Source of the DNA: Rhodococcus sp. 14-2483-1-2
GTDB lineage: Bacteria > Actinomycetota > Actinomycetes > Mycobacteriales > Mycobacteriaceae
DNA: 64,000 nucleotides
Assembly: GCF_002259405.1 (NCBI RefSeq)
Contig: NZ_NPFW01000023.1
Coordinates: 124,001 to 188,000, forward strand
Reading direction: 5' to 3'
Each line of letters begins with the position of its first letter. The stretch's first letter is position 1. The position numbers and the translations under genes were made by a program. Below, one piece after another: positions 1-8,390 of the stretch. The notes beneath the pieces were generated by a model. The model was not told the origin of the DNA, ran no database searches, and was given only the letters and a program-made list of their open reading frames with translations.

Positions 1-143
1 AGAAACGACCAGTCGCCGATGTAACACGTCTGCTTCCACGAAACATTCTCATCCAGCCACGAGGTGTACTCCTGTTGGCCGAATCGACTCCAGGCGTATA
101 CCTCTGGGCCCGTGCGCATTGTGTCGACGGTGAACTTCGACAT
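1..143 (-). CDS. GcvT-family THF-dependent methyltransferase / O-demethylase, 5' part only
   Basis: The minus strand opens with ATG at 143-141, preceded by a purine-rich site (AGAGGA) 7 bases upstream, and reads 47 codons off the left edge without a stop. The peptide starts MSKFTVDTMRTGPEVYAW and continues with a Trp-Lys-x-Thr-Cys-Tyr-Ile-Gly-Asp-Trp stretch, typical of the N-terminus of aminomethyltransferase-like proteins (the family of GcvT, LigM and DesA) that move a methyl group from a substrate to tetrahydrofolate. It is divergent from the ABC importer at 343, with an operator-like repeat between them. The purU gene at 4233-5132 fits a tetrahydrofolate-linked role. The family call is fairly good. 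The substrate (a methoxy-aromatic or an N-methyl compound) cannot be decided from 47 residues. Confidence 0.6.
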   Translation of the reverse strand, partial: MSKFTVDTMRTGPEVYAWSRFGQQEYTSWLDENVSWKQTCYIGDWSF

Positions 144-236
144 TCGAGATCCTCTCTTTGGCGTCCGGTGCGCAAACTGCGTTCGACCGGCGGCGTGCAC
201 ACTGTCGGCCCGCCTTGCATCGAAACCCTACACGCA

Positions 237-258
237 ACCTAGGTGCTAGGTGCTAGGG
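237..258. promoter_or_regulatory. Operator-like repeat shared with the P450 promoter
   Basis: ACCTAGGTGCTAG is followed directly by GTGCTAGG, so the half-site AGGTGCTAG occurs twice in tandem around a CCTAGG core. The core plus right arm equals half of the perfect 20-bp palindrome at 8391-8410. It lies 94 bp from the start of the demethylase-like gene and 85 bp from the importer start, where a regulator could control both directions. The left arm is degenerate. The protein that binds is not identifiable here. Confidence 0.55.
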
Positions 259-342
259 TCGATCGTCAAGGCTGCGGTTGCCGGACCGGGCAATCCTTCG
301 ACGACGAGAGGCTTCGATGTCAACCCCCACACGAGGACCACA

Positions 343-1284
343 ATGATCCGGGTCATCGCGCACCGGCTGTTCATCGCGGTGCCAATCTTGTTCATCGTGG
401 CCAGCTTGACGTTTCTGCTGATTCAGTTCATTCCCGGCGACCCGGCGATCACTTTGCTCGGCCCAGATGCATCGGCGGCAGACTACGCGCGAGTTCGTAC
501 TCAACTCGGTCTCGATCAACCGATATTCACCCAGTACACCGCTTGGCTCGCCGACGCCGTCAGAGGAGATTTCGGTGAATCGCTACAAGCTCGTCAACCC
601 GTAGCGGGTCTGATCGCCGACCGTCTACCGATCACTGTTTCTCTGGCAGTGCTGTCGATCGCGGTTACCACTGTGGTCGGCGTCGGCCTCGGGACAGCCG
701 CAGCCCTCGTGCGAGGTCGATGGGCCCGCACAATCCAGATAGTTACTGTTATCGGCGCGTCGATCCCGAGCTTTTGGCTCGCGATCGTCCTTGTCGGAGT
801 GGTGAGTGTGGGGTGGGGTCTTCTCCCCGCCGCGGGATATGTTGCTCCCGAACGCTCGGTCTCAGGATGGGCTACATCGCTGGTACTTCCGGTCGCTGCA
901 ATTGCCATCGCCGGAATCGCTGCCGTCGCGCGGCAAACGCGCGGTGCCGTCATCGACGTGCTCGGACGCGATTATGTTCGCACGATCCTTGCCACCGGCG
1001 CTTCTCCGGGCACGGTGTTGTTCAAGCACGTGCTCCGAAACGCCGCCATCCCGGTCACGACAACGCTTGGCTTTCAGTTCGTTCTGGTACTGAGTGGGGC
1101 AATAGTCATCGAACGCGTCTTCGCTCTCCCCGGAATCGGACAACTCATGATCTCGGCCATCGGCTCGCGAGACGTCGCGGTGGCTCAAGGAATAGTCGTT
1201 GTCACCGCCGGCCTGGTGGTCCTCGTGAATCTGGCTGTGGATCTTCTCAATGCACTTCTCAACCCCAAGATGAGGATCAGCTGA
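343..1284 (+). CDS. ABC importer permease, DppB/OppB type
   Basis: This is a 313-residue inner-membrane permease of the peptide/nickel/opine importer class. It begins MIRVIAHRLFIAVPILFIVA. The first helix is followed by a periplasmic loop containing the FIPGDPA signature, and the EAA-type cytoplasmic loop (LGRDYVRTILATGASPGTV) lies about two thirds along. I chose the ATG at 343 because GAGGAC sits 5-10 bases upstream and family members begin at this point; an in-frame start at 250 would add a non-conserved tail. The stop overlaps the next gene (TGATG), so the four genes to 4188 form one tight operon. The usual substrate-binding protein is not in this window and may lie to the left of it. The ligand is unknown. 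Confidence 0.85.
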   Translation: MIRVIAHRLFIAVPILFIVASLTFLLIQFIPGDPAITLLGPDASAADYARVRTQLGLDQPIFTQYTAWLADAVRGDFGESLQARQPVAGLIADRLPITVSLAVLSIAVTTVVGVGLGTAAALVRGRWARTIQIVTVIGASIPSFWLAIVLVGVVSVGWGLLPAAGYVAPERSVSGWATSLVLPVAAIAIAGIAAVARQTRGAVIDVLGRDYVRTILATGASPGTVLFKHVLRNAAIPVTTTLGFQFVLVLSGAIVIERVFALPGIGQLMISAIGSRDVAVAQGIVVVTAGLVVLVNLAVDLLNALLNPKMRIS

Positions 1285-3026
1285 TGGCCAAGCGAATCGA
1301 CATCCCACCTACCGACTCTGCCTGGGCACCACTGATTCAGCTCGTACGCACCCCCGTCGGCGTACTGAGCCTCGCATGGCTGACCGTCGTCATCGTGCTA
1401 GCTCTTCTCGCACCGATTCTGCCGCTGGCTGACCCCCTTCAACAAGACCTGAGCCGCACCCTCCAACTCCCCAGTACGGCAAATCTTCTCGGCACCGACG
1501 CCCTCGGCCGCGACGTACTCGCACGCATCGTATTTGGAGCCAGGCCGGCTCTGTCCGGGGCCGCGACGGCAACGCTTATCGCACTCGCGCTCGGTGGCAC
1601 CATCGGGGTTCTTACGGGATGGGCCGGCGGCCGCTGGGCGGCAACGGGAAGCAGGCTGGCAGACCTGCTTTTCGCTTTGCCCGCAATTGTCATCCTGCTC
1701 GCCTTTGCGGCGATTCTCGGACGCGATGTCTCCGTGTCGATGATCGTCTACGGAATCCTCGCCTCCGCCTTCTTCGTTCGCCTCGCGCAGTCGGCAACCA
1801 CCGCCGTCCGTCACGAGCTCTTCGTGGACGCGGCACGCGTGTCCGGCGTGCCGCGATCGCGAATCCTCATTTCCGAGATCCTGCCCAACGTCGCGGGACC
1901 ACTCATCATCCAGACAAGTCTCACGTTCGGCGCGGCTCTGCTCATCATGGCGAGCCTGGGATTTCTCGGCCTCGGGGCACCGCCACCTGCCCCTGATTGG
2001 GGATCGATGATCGCCGACGCGACAAAGCAGATCTTCGTCAATCCCTGGTTCCTGTTACCTACAGGGGTTGTCCTTGCTCTGACAATTATCGCGGCCAATG
2101 TGCTCGGTGACATCGTCCGTGATGGAGACGAGCGAAGCCGTCCTGTAAACCACCTCTTCCGAGCGCGTGACACCGCTCCCCTGCCCTCCACAAGAGAAGG
2201 CTCTGATGCGCTACTGACCGTCGATGATCTTCATGTCAACTTCCCCGACACAGGTGACGTGGTACGCGGGGTGTCCTTCCACGTAGGCCGCGGAGAGGTA
2301 GTGGGTCTGGTCGGAGAATCCGGATCCGGAAAGACAATGACTGCCCTATCGATCATCGGTCTGCTTCCAGATCCAGGACACATCTCGGACGGTGGACTGT
2401 CGTTCGACGGCACCGAATTGGTGGGCATGAGCGAGAAACAGCGTCGAGCGATAACGGGGTCCGACATTGCGGTGATCTCACAAGAGCCGATGTCCGCACT
2501 CGATCCGAGTTATACGGTCCGCTCGCACCTGATTCCGGCGATTCGGCGCCACCGCAACGTATCCCGAAAAGACGCAGTCGACATTGCCCGTCAGCTTCTG
2601 GCAGACGTGGGCTTGCCCGACCCCGATGCGGTTCTCCGCCGGTACCCGTTCGAACTATCGGGTGGGATGGCCCAGCGGGTAGCTATTGCACTCGCACTCA
2701 CCGGTTCTCCGCAGCTTCTCATCGCCGACGAACCCACCACTGCCCTCGACGTGACCGTACAGGCAGGCGTTCTCGACCTCCTGCGCTCACTGCAGATCGA
2801 ACGGGGAATGTCGATCCTCTTCGTCACACACGACCTCGGTGTCGTGGCGGATATCTGCGAACGGGTCTACGTCATGAAGGGCGGAGAGATCGTCGAATCG
2901 GGCGTGGTCACCGAGATCTTTACACGCCCGCGGGCCGAATACACGCAAGCTCTCATCGCCGCAACACCGGATCTACAAAAAGACATCTCGATGCCCCCCA
3001 CCACCATGCAGGAAGCAATCACATGA
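1284..3026 (+). CDS. DppC-DppD fusion: ABC permease joined to ABC ATPase
   Basis: One 580-residue reading frame combines what are normally two subunits. Residues 1 to about 285 form a DppC-like permease (MAKRIDIPPTDSAW start, five to six membrane spans, an EAA loop with VSGVPRSRILISEILPN). After a short linker, residues about 310-580 form a DppD-like ATPase. It has Walker A GESGSGKT, signature LSGGMAQRVAIA, Walker B LLIADEPTTALD, the switch histidine in FVTHDLG, and the C-terminal region seen in oligopeptide ATPases. The start overlaps the stop of the upstream permease. Fused permease-ATPase importers of this class are known in actinobacteria and proteobacteria but are less common than separate genes. 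The complex would consist of DppB, this fusion and the second ATPase. Confidence 0.85.
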   Translation: MAKRIDIPPTDSAWAPLIQLVRTPVGVLSLAWLTVVIVLALLAPILPLADPLQQDLSRTLQLPSTANLLGTDALGRDVLARIVFGARPALSGAATATLIALALGGTIGVLTGWAGGRWAATGSRLADLLFALPAIVILLAFAAILGRDVSVSMIVYGILASAFFVRLAQSATTAVRHELFVDAARVSGVPRSRILISEILPNVAGPLIIQTSLTFGAALLIMASLGFLGLGAPPPAPDWGSMIADATKQIFVNPWFLLPTGVVLALTIIAANVLGDIVRDGDERSRPVNHLFRARDTAPLPSTREGSDALLTVDDLHVNFPDTGDVVRGVSFHVGRGEVVGLVGESGSGKTMTALSIIGLLPDPGHISDGGLSFDGTELVGMSEKQRRAITGSDIAVISQEPMSALDPSYTVRSHLIPAIRRHRNVSRKDAVDIARQLLADVGLPDPDAVLRRYPFELSGGMAQRVAIALALTGSPQLLIADEPTTALDVTVQAGVLDLLRSLQIERGMSILFVTHDLGVVADICERVYVMKGGEIVESGVVTEIFTRPRAEYTQALIAATPDLQKDISMPPTTMQEAIT

Positions 3027-3862
3027 AAGAAGTCCTCAGCGTCGACGACATCGGGGTGACCTACCCTGCACGCGGATGGCGACGACCGCCCAACATCGCT
3101 GTCGAGGCAGTAAATCTCGAGGTCAGCCACGGCGAAACCCTGGCCTTGGTCGGCGAATCCGGATCGGGCAAATCGACAATCGGCCGAGCTGTACTCGGAC
3201 TCACGCCACTGTCCAAAGGCCGAATAGTTCTCGACGGGGTAGACGTCTCGCATCGTCGAGACCGCCAAAAATCGGCGCGGAGCGTGCAGGCAATTTTTCA
3301 GGACCCCTACGGTTCCCTGAACCCACGCCGCCAAATCGGCCACACCTTGTTAGGCCCCCTCCATGCCGCCGGCGAACTCGACCACGCCGCCGCTGTCCAC
3401 CGCGTTCTGGCCTTACTTGCACAGGTCGGTCTGCCCGCCGACACGATGACTCGTTATCCCGCGCAGTTCTCGGGGGGACAGCGACAACGAATTGCCATTG
3501 CACGCGCGCTCAGTGTCCGCCCGAAACTCATTGTCTGCGACGAGCCGACCAGTGCGCTGGACGTGTCTACCCAGGCCGTCGTGCTGCAGCTACTCTCACA
3601 GCTCCAGCGCGAGACCAACGTTGGATATCTGTTCATCACCCACGACCTGGCGGTGGTACGGCAGTTTGCAGACCGCGTGATCGTGCTGCGTCGCGGCCAG
3701 ATCGTCGAGCAGGGACCACCGTCGCGGATATGTGATGATCCCCAGCATCCCTACACCCGGGCCCTCGTCGCCGCCGCGCCTGTACCCGACCCTGCCCGCC
3801 AGCGCATACGACGTGAAGCTCGTGCCGAGCTGATCAGCTCGGCAACACAGAAAGGAATCTGA
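3023..3862 (+). CDS. ABC importer ATPase, DppF/OppF type
   Basis: The product is a 279-residue cytoplasmic ATPase, the second nucleotide-binding subunit of the importer. It shows Walker A GESGSGKST, a Q-loop in AIFQDPYGSLNP, signature FSGGQRQRIAIARALS, Walker B LIVCDEPTSALDVS, the switch histidine in FITHDLAVV, and the C-terminal DDPQHPYTRALVAAAP motif typical of DppF/OppF proteins. The ATG overlaps the stop of the upstream fusion gene by four bases, and its own stop overlaps the start of the following small gene by one base (TGATG). Translational coupling is therefore likely through the whole operon. Length is slightly short for the family (usually 300-330 residues) but all motifs are present. 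Confidence 0.87.
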   Translation: MKEVLSVDDIGVTYPARGWRRPPNIAVEAVNLEVSHGETLALVGESGSGKSTIGRAVLGLTPLSKGRIVLDGVDVSHRRDRQKSARSVQAIFQDPYGSLNPRRQIGHTLLGPLHAAGELDHAAAVHRVLALLAQVGLPADTMTRYPAQFSGGQRQRIAIARALSVRPKLIVCDEPTSALDVSTQAVVLQLLSQLQRETNVGYLFITHDLAVVRQFADRVIVLRRGQIVEQGPPSRICDDPQHPYTRALVAAAPVPDPARQRIRREARAELISSATQKGI

Positions 3863-4188
3863 TGCTACAGCTCGCCGAGGTCACGTTTGTAACATCGTTC
3901 GATCCAGACACCCGGCCCGGCCACAGAGAATGGATCACCCAACAGGTGACAGATGGCCGAATACTATTCTCCGGTGTGCTTCCGGCCAGTGACGGCGGCT
4001 CACCCGTCGGACTGTTGCTTCTGGCAACAGGGTCGATCGACGCTGCGCGGACCCTCCTTGAGTCCGATCCGATGGTCGCATCGGGGCAAGTCGAGATGCG
4101 CATCGTCGATTTCGAACCCCACGTGTGCTCGGCAAACCTCAGGACACTGCTCGGCCAAGATGTGGCCAGCCTTCCCACGCGCTGTTGA
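3862..4188 (+). CDS. YciI-like small protein
   Basis: This 108-residue protein has no signal peptide or membrane span. It starts MLQLAEVTFVTSFDPDTRPGH and contains the pattern of the YciI / muconolactone-isomerase-like ferredoxin fold: an early beta strand, RxxHREW-like helix, a GxxLFSGVLPASDGG turn, and a late DPMVASGQVEMRIVDFEPH segment. YciI relatives are often found beside catabolic genes, sometimes as small hydrolases or isomerases, but the role here cannot be stated. It is the last gene of the importer operon, with its start overlapping the ATPase stop, which suggests it acts on the imported compound or an early product. Confidence 0.6.
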   Translation: MLQLAEVTFVTSFDPDTRPGHREWITQQVTDGRILFSGVLPASDGGSPVGLLLLATGSIDAARTLLESDPMVASGQVEMRIVDFEPHVCSANLRTLLGQDVASLPTRC

Positions 4189-4196
4189 CCGTCTGA

Positions 4197-4228
4197 TCTC
4201 GGGCCCGACGGAATTTGCGGGCCCGAGA
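4197..4228. terminator. Bidirectional hairpin terminator between convergent operons
   Basis: Perfect inverted repeat: arm TCTCGGGCCCG at 4197-4207 and CGGGCCCGAGA at 4218-4228, with a 10-base loop. It fills the 44-bp gap between the importer operon (stop at 4188) and purU (stop at 4233), so it can end transcription from both sides. No long T-run follows, as is usual in high-GC actinobacteria. Confidence 0.75.
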
Positions 4229-4232
4229 CCAG

Positions 4233-5132
4233 TCAGAAGACCACAGTGCTGTTGGCGTGGCGAATGACCCGATCCTCGCAGTGCCACGCCACCGCCCGGG
4301 ACAGAACCTGCCGTTCGATATCAGCACCTCGACGCGTGAGCGTCGCGGTGGTATCTGCGTGCGTAGCCCGTGCGACATCCTGTTCGATGATCGGCCCCTC
4401 ATCGAGATCCTGCGTTACGTAATGGGCAGTTGCCCCAACAAGCTTGACTCCACGCGCCTTTGCTTTCGCATATGGCCCGGCGCCGATGAACGCGGGCAAA
4501 AACGAATGATGGATGTTGATGACAGGAACGCCGACGCTCGCGAGAAATGATCCCGAGATGATCTGCATGTAGCGCGCCAGCACAATCAAGTCGACCTGGC
4601 CTTTGAGCAGTTCCAGGTGTCGATCCTCGACGCGTCGTTTGTCACCGTCGATCACCGGTACGTAGTGGAAGGGAATTCCGAAAGCATGTACATCGTCCGC
4701 AAGTACCGGATGGTTCGAGATCACCATCGGAACGTCCATCGGAATTTCGTCACGTCGCTGACGCCACAATAGATCGAGAAGGCAATGGTCGGTTGTGGAT
4801 GCCAGAATTGCGACCCGTTTGCGGCGCGCGGCAGCCGAGAGCGACCAGGTCGCATCGTAGCGAGCCGCAACGACGCCGATCGCCTCCCGAACCTCGTCCT
4901 CCCGCTGTCCGAGACCCGGCAAGTCGAATTCGGTACGTTGGAAGAAGGTGCCCCCTCGCGGATCGGTCGTGTGCTGAGCCAATCCGACAATATTTGCCGA
5001 AAGTTCGCTCAGAGCACCAGAAATCGCTGCGACGATCCCCGGTCCGTCCGGGCTTGTGACGAGCAACCTCGCCCGATCGGCGACAGGAGACGCCGAAGCC
5101 CGGGTCCGCGTGTAGGCCTCAGTGGTGGTCAT
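4233..5132 (-). CDS. purU: Formyltetrahydrofolate deformylase
   Basis: PurU hydrolyses 10-formyl-tetrahydrofolate to formate and tetrahydrofolate in the cytoplasm. The 299-residue product has an N-terminal ACT domain (about residues 20-100, LLVTSPDGPGIVAAISGAL) and a C-terminal formyltransferase-fold domain. The catalytic signature is NIHHSFLPAF (Asn and second His), and the conserved Asp is in YVTQDLDEGPII. AAGGAA lies upstream of the ATG. It is the last gene of the P450 operon, 25 bp after the reductase. PurU is normally a housekeeping folate-balancing gene. Its place with a GcvT-like demethylase and a P450 suggests a dedicated copy that recycles tetrahydrofolate charged with substrate methyl groups; this pairing is known in other demethylation clusters and is inferred here. 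Confidence 0.92.
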   Translation of the reverse strand: MTTTEAYTRTRASASPVADRARLLVTSPDGPGIVAAISGALSELSANIVGLAQHTTDPRGGTFFQRTEFDLPGLGQREDEVREAIGVVAARYDATWSLSAAARRKRVAILASTTDHCLLDLLWRQRRDEIPMDVPMVISNHPVLADDVHAFGIPFHYVPVIDGDKRRVEDRHLELLKGQVDLIVLARYMQIISGSFLASVGVPVINIHHSFLPAFIGAGPYAKAKARGVKLVGATAHYVTQDLDEGPIIEQDVARATHADTTATLTRRGADIERQVLSRAVAWHCEDRVIRHANSTVVF

Positions 5133-5157
5133 CCGGGTTCCTTAAAGTTGGGCGCGG

Positions 5158-6135
5158 TCACAGTTCGATGACGAGACGAGGAGTGTTGGAGCGGGAAACG
5201 CAAATCATCAGGTAGTCGTTTGCATCTCGCTCCTCGGTGGTGAGGATGGAATCGCGATGATCAGCGATTCCATCGACAATGCGGGTCTCACATGTTCCGC
5301 ACGTGCCTTCGCGGCAGGAGTACGGGGCCGGCACTCCAGCTTTTTCGGCGACATCGAGGATGGATTCACCCGATGGCACGGTCAGCCGCAAACCGGAAAC
5401 GGTGAGCTCGACCTCGAAGGGTGCACCTGCTTCATCCAGAGCATTTCGATCTCTAGGGGCAAACCGCTCGACGTGCAACGAGACCCGGGCACCGTCGGCG
5501 ACCGCTGACTCCAAGCCCTCGAGGAGGCTCTCGGGCCCGCACGCGTAAACATAGGTGCCGGGTGCATCGTGACCGAGGAGTTCGGCTAGATCGCGGCGCT
5601 CCGTTTCATCGGAGGCCAATATTTCTACCCGGTCACCGGTTTCGTCGAGCGTGGCCAGCTCGTCCAGATAGGCCATCGTTTTGCGCGAACGGCCTAGATA
5701 GGTCAGCCGCCAACCTGCCCCCGCTGATTGCAAATGCGAAGCCATCGCCAGTATCGGCGTAATCCCGACCCCACCGGCGACAAGATGATACGCAGGTGCC
5801 GACTCGGCGAGACCGAAGTTGTTGCGTGGCCCATTGACCACGAGCTCGTCGCCCCTGTGCACTCGGTCGTGCAGCCATTCCGAGCCACCACGTCCGTCGG
5901 GCTCGCGTAGGACAGCAAACCGGTAGGTCCTTGGTTCGGTGGGGTTACCGCACAACGAATACTGCCTTTCGGAACCGTCGGGAATGTGCACGTCGATGTG
6001 CGCACCCGGATCCCAACTCGGCAACGATTCGCCTGATGCGCTCTCCACTACGAATTCCGCCACCGTTGCCGACACCATACGACGCGAAACTACTCGCACA
6101 CGATACGACGAAGCCGTTGCTGTGCCCTCGGTCAT
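5158..6135 (-). CDS. Phthalate-dioxygenase-reductase-like flavoprotein with C-terminal [2Fe-2S]
   Basis: A 325-residue oxidoreductase that passes electrons from NAD(P)H through flavin to a plant-type ferredoxin centre. In order: a flavin-binding barrel with RQYSLCG, a nucleotide-binding domain with GGVGITPIL, a C-terminal CGPE-type motif (YACGPESLL), then a ferredoxin domain with cluster cysteines at about 274, 279, 282 and 312 (CREGTCGTCE and MICVSRS). The layout matches VanB/PDR-type reductases that serve Rieske oxygenases. Here the likely partner is the P450 at 7013-8200, in the same operon. The start codon overlaps the upstream SDR stop by four bases. A one-component reductase feeding a P450 through its own Fe-S domain resembles known P450 demethylase systems, although the domain order differs from GcoB. 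Confidence 0.85.
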   Translation of the reverse strand: MTEGTATASSYRVRVVSRRMVSATVAEFVVESASGESLPSWDPGAHIDVHIPDGSERQYSLCGNPTEPRTYRFAVLREPDGRGGSEWLHDRVHRGDELVVNGPRNNFGLAESAPAYHLVAGGVGITPILAMASHLQSAGAGWRLTYLGRSRKTMAYLDELATLDETGDRVEILASDETERRDLAELLGHDAPGTYVYACGPESLLEGLESAVADGARVSLHVERFAPRDRNALDEAGAPFEVELTVSGLRLTVPSGESILDVAEKAGVPAPYSCREGTCGTCETRIVDGIADHRDSILTTEERDANDYLMICVSRSNTPRLVIEL

Positions 6136-6968
6136 CCGTGCGCCGCCAACCGTGCAGCCTCTGCCAGTATCGGCGATGCGTGCGCCTGGACCACGTATTC
6201 GGTGACCGTCGGATGCGTGACGATGTACAGGCGTTCGTCATGCAGCGCATCGACTACTACCGACGCCACTGCCTCCGGAGAAATCGCGTCGTCCCTGCGA
6301 TCGCGGATAGCCGCCATTACTTCGTCACGAAGAGGATTGGCGACGGTACCCGGAATATCGCTGGGACGGTTGCGTTCAGCCTCATCCATTCGAGTTCGAA
6401 CCGATCCGGGCACGAGCACCGACACTCGGACGTCGCTTCCCTCAGCGCGCAGCTCGGCGTCCAAGGTTTCACTGAGGGTAATGATGGCACCCTTCGACAC
6501 TGCGTACGGGGCCATCGCTGGGGATGCACCCATCAGACCCGACAACGACGAGGTATTCACGATATGGCCACCGCCGCTTCGGCGCAGAATCGGTAGAAAG
6601 GTCGTGCAACCGTTCAATACGCCGCCGAAGTTGACTCCAAGCACCCAACGCCACGTTGCCGGTGAGATGTCCTCGATTCGGCCCCCGCTCTCCACCCCGG
6701 CGTTGTTGCACAGAACATGTACCGAGCCGAAGCGCTGCACAGCCGCGATGGCAAGCGCCTGCACCGATTCTGGGTCCGAAACGTCGCACCGCTCAGCCGA
6801 TACCGCGTCACCGCCGTCGAGAAGTGCCACCGCCTGCTCCAGTGCGCCGATCTCGATATCGGCGATCACGACTTTCATGCCCTCGTCGAGAAATGCCCGC
6901 GCAAGGGCCAAGCCGATTCCGCTGGCACCTCCGGTCACGACTGCCACTTTGCCGCTTAGTTCTACCAT
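6132..6968 (-). CDS. Short-chain dehydrogenase/reductase
   Basis: This 278-residue classical SDR carries the cofactor motif TGGASGIGLALA near the N-terminus, an acidic residue after the second strand (VVIADIE, favouring NAD(H)), NNAG (CNNAGVESGG), and the catalytic Ser...Tyr-x-x-x-Lys (SSLSGLMG then YAVSKGA). AGGA precedes the ATG. It lies between the P450 (44 bp upstream) and the reductase (four-base overlap), so it is co-transcribed with them. It probably oxidises an alcohol or reduces a carbonyl made in the same pathway. The substrate cannot be read from the sequence. Confidence 0.83.
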   Translation of the reverse strand: MVELSGKVAVVTGGASGIGLALARAFLDEGMKVVIADIEIGALEQAVALLDGGDAVSAERCDVSDPESVQALAIAAVQRFGSVHVLCNNAGVESGGRIEDISPATWRWVLGVNFGGVLNGCTTFLPILRRSGGGHIVNTSSLSGLMGASPAMAPYAVSKGAIITLSETLDAELRAEGSDVRVSVLVPGSVRTRMDEAERNRPSDIPGTVANPLRDEVMAAIRDRRDDAISPEAVASVVVDALHDERLYIVTHPTVTEYVVQAHASPILAEAARLAAHG

Positions 6969-7012
6969 TGTGTCCTGTTCCTTGTTCTGCGTGCGTGCTC
7001 GGGCTCAGCGAC

Positions 7013-8200
7013 TTAGACGAGCGCGATATCCAGCCTTTCGACCTCGTTGCCGTGCGGGTATGAAGTGATTTTCAGGTCGTGTCGAAGGTGAGCGTTGGGA
7101 TACCGGGTTACCAGAGCACGGACGGTTTCTTGCATCTCCAGACGGGCAAGATGCTGGCCAAGGCAGTTGAAATTTCCTCCACCGAACTGAAGCGCGCGGT
7201 ATCCCTTACGGTCCAAACGAAATTCGTCCGGGGCTTCCAGGACTGCTGGGTCGCGCTGGGCTGAGGCGATGGATACGAAGACAATTTTGCCCGCGTCGAG
7301 CACGTGGCCTTCGACTTCGACGTCCTCTGCTGTCATCCGCAGCAAGGTGTTAAGACGAGGAGCTAAGCGGATTGCCTCTTCGACTGCCGCTGGAATCAGC
7401 GATGGATCAGCGACGAGCTGCTGCCAGACGTCACGTCGCTGCAACAGCGTTCCAATCGCAATACCCATTTGATGAACGGTGTTGTCAATACTTGCCAAGA
7501 GCAAGCCGACCGCATTGAGCAACATCTCACGCTCCGTCAGCTTGCCGTCGATTTCCTGCCGGATCATGTGAGATGTGAAGTCGTCGCCCAGGTTCTCTCG
7601 ACGTTTCGATATGTGCTCTTCAACAAGTGCATACGTCTCGTACAGTGCGTCGATCGCCTCCTGTCGACGAGACGTATCGCGCGTCATGAGCGGACCCTGA
7701 GTGCTTTCCGATAGTCGCGCCGCCGTGGGCGCGAGACTGTACGGTGCCGAAACCAGATCGCAGTACATACGTGAAGGGATCCTCCACACGATCTCTTCCA
7801 TGGCATCAACGCTTTGCCGGTCGCCAAGTTCGTCGAACACACCAGCAACAAGGCCGCGTACTCGATCGCCGAAGCGGGCAACCTGCGCTGGCCTCATCAT
7901 CCCCGCGTACATGACCCGAAGTCGCGTACGCAACTGTCCGTCCGTCGCGGGCATCAGCACTTCCCAGTCGGAGCGGGAAGGTGATCCCTCGGTAATGCCG
8001 ATATCGTCGAGACGGGCCTTGAACGTCGAAGCCTTGTCGAACTTGTCACTGTTGAGCGCCAAGTGAGCGGCTTCGTAACCCAGGATCTCGTAGCCGCGGT
8101 CACTGATCGCGAGTGGGCTGCTGCGCCCCAGAGCTTTCACATCGTCGATCGAGGTCGTATAGCCCTCGATCCGAGGCAACGGTGTGCTCGTATGTGTCAT
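7013..8200 (-). CDS. Cytochrome P450
   Basis: The product is a 395-residue soluble bacterial P450, starting MTHTSTPLPRIEGYTT. I chose the ATG at 8200 because AGGAG lies 9 bases upstream; the longer open frame above it is arginine/serine-rich and unlike P450s. The haem loop FGGGNFNCLGQHLA places the cysteine ligand at about residue 346, the K-helix ExxR is in EEAIRLAP, and the I-helix reads LLASIDNTVHQ. In the I-helix the usual Ala-Gly-x-Asp-Thr is altered to Ala-Ser-Ile-Asp-Asn-Thr. It is the first gene of the operon with SDR, reductase and purU. The operator at 8391-8410 lies 190 bp upstream. Candidate reactions are O-demethylation or hydroxylation. It does not look like GcoA (CYP255A) in its N-terminal half. 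Confidence 0.88.
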   Translation of the reverse strand: MTHTSTPLPRIEGYTTSIDDVKALGRSSPLAISDRGYEILGYEAAHLALNSDKFDKASTFKARLDDIGITEGSPSRSDWEVLMPATDGQLRTRLRVMYAGMMRPAQVARFGDRVRGLVAGVFDELGDRQSVDAMEEIVWRIPSRMYCDLVSAPYSLAPTAARLSESTQGPLMTRDTSRRQEAIDALYETYALVEEHISKRRENLGDDFTSHMIRQEIDGKLTEREMLLNAVGLLLASIDNTVHQMGIAIGTLLQRRDVWQQLVADPSLIPAAVEEAIRLAPRLNTLLRMTAEDVEVEGHVLDAGKIVFVSIASAQRDPAVLEAPDEFRLDRKGYRALQFGGGNFNCLGQHLARLEMQETVRALVTRYPNAHLRHDLKITSYPHGNEVERLDIALV

Positions 8201-8390
8201 GTGAAGACTCCTTGTTCTAGGTGGGCGGTTCGATTCGAGCTTGCGAGCACCGGAATCGCGGATGTCAATGTGCCCAATTTCTGCACGACTACTCGAACGG
8301 GAGGATCTCGCCTTGAAGCAAAGTCTGCGAACTACTGTCCGTCCTGGGTTGTCTCGCATTTGTAATTTAAACGTACGCGATGTCGACCAG

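Noticed and set aside
49..237. Minus-strand frame of 62 codons near the left end
   Set aside because: It overlaps the start of the GcvT-like gene in another frame, is arginine-rich and has no ribosome-binding site.
720..1283. N-terminal extension of the permease-ATPase fusion
   Set aside because: The region is fully covered by the DppB-like gene in a conserved frame; the true start is the overlapping ATG at 1284.
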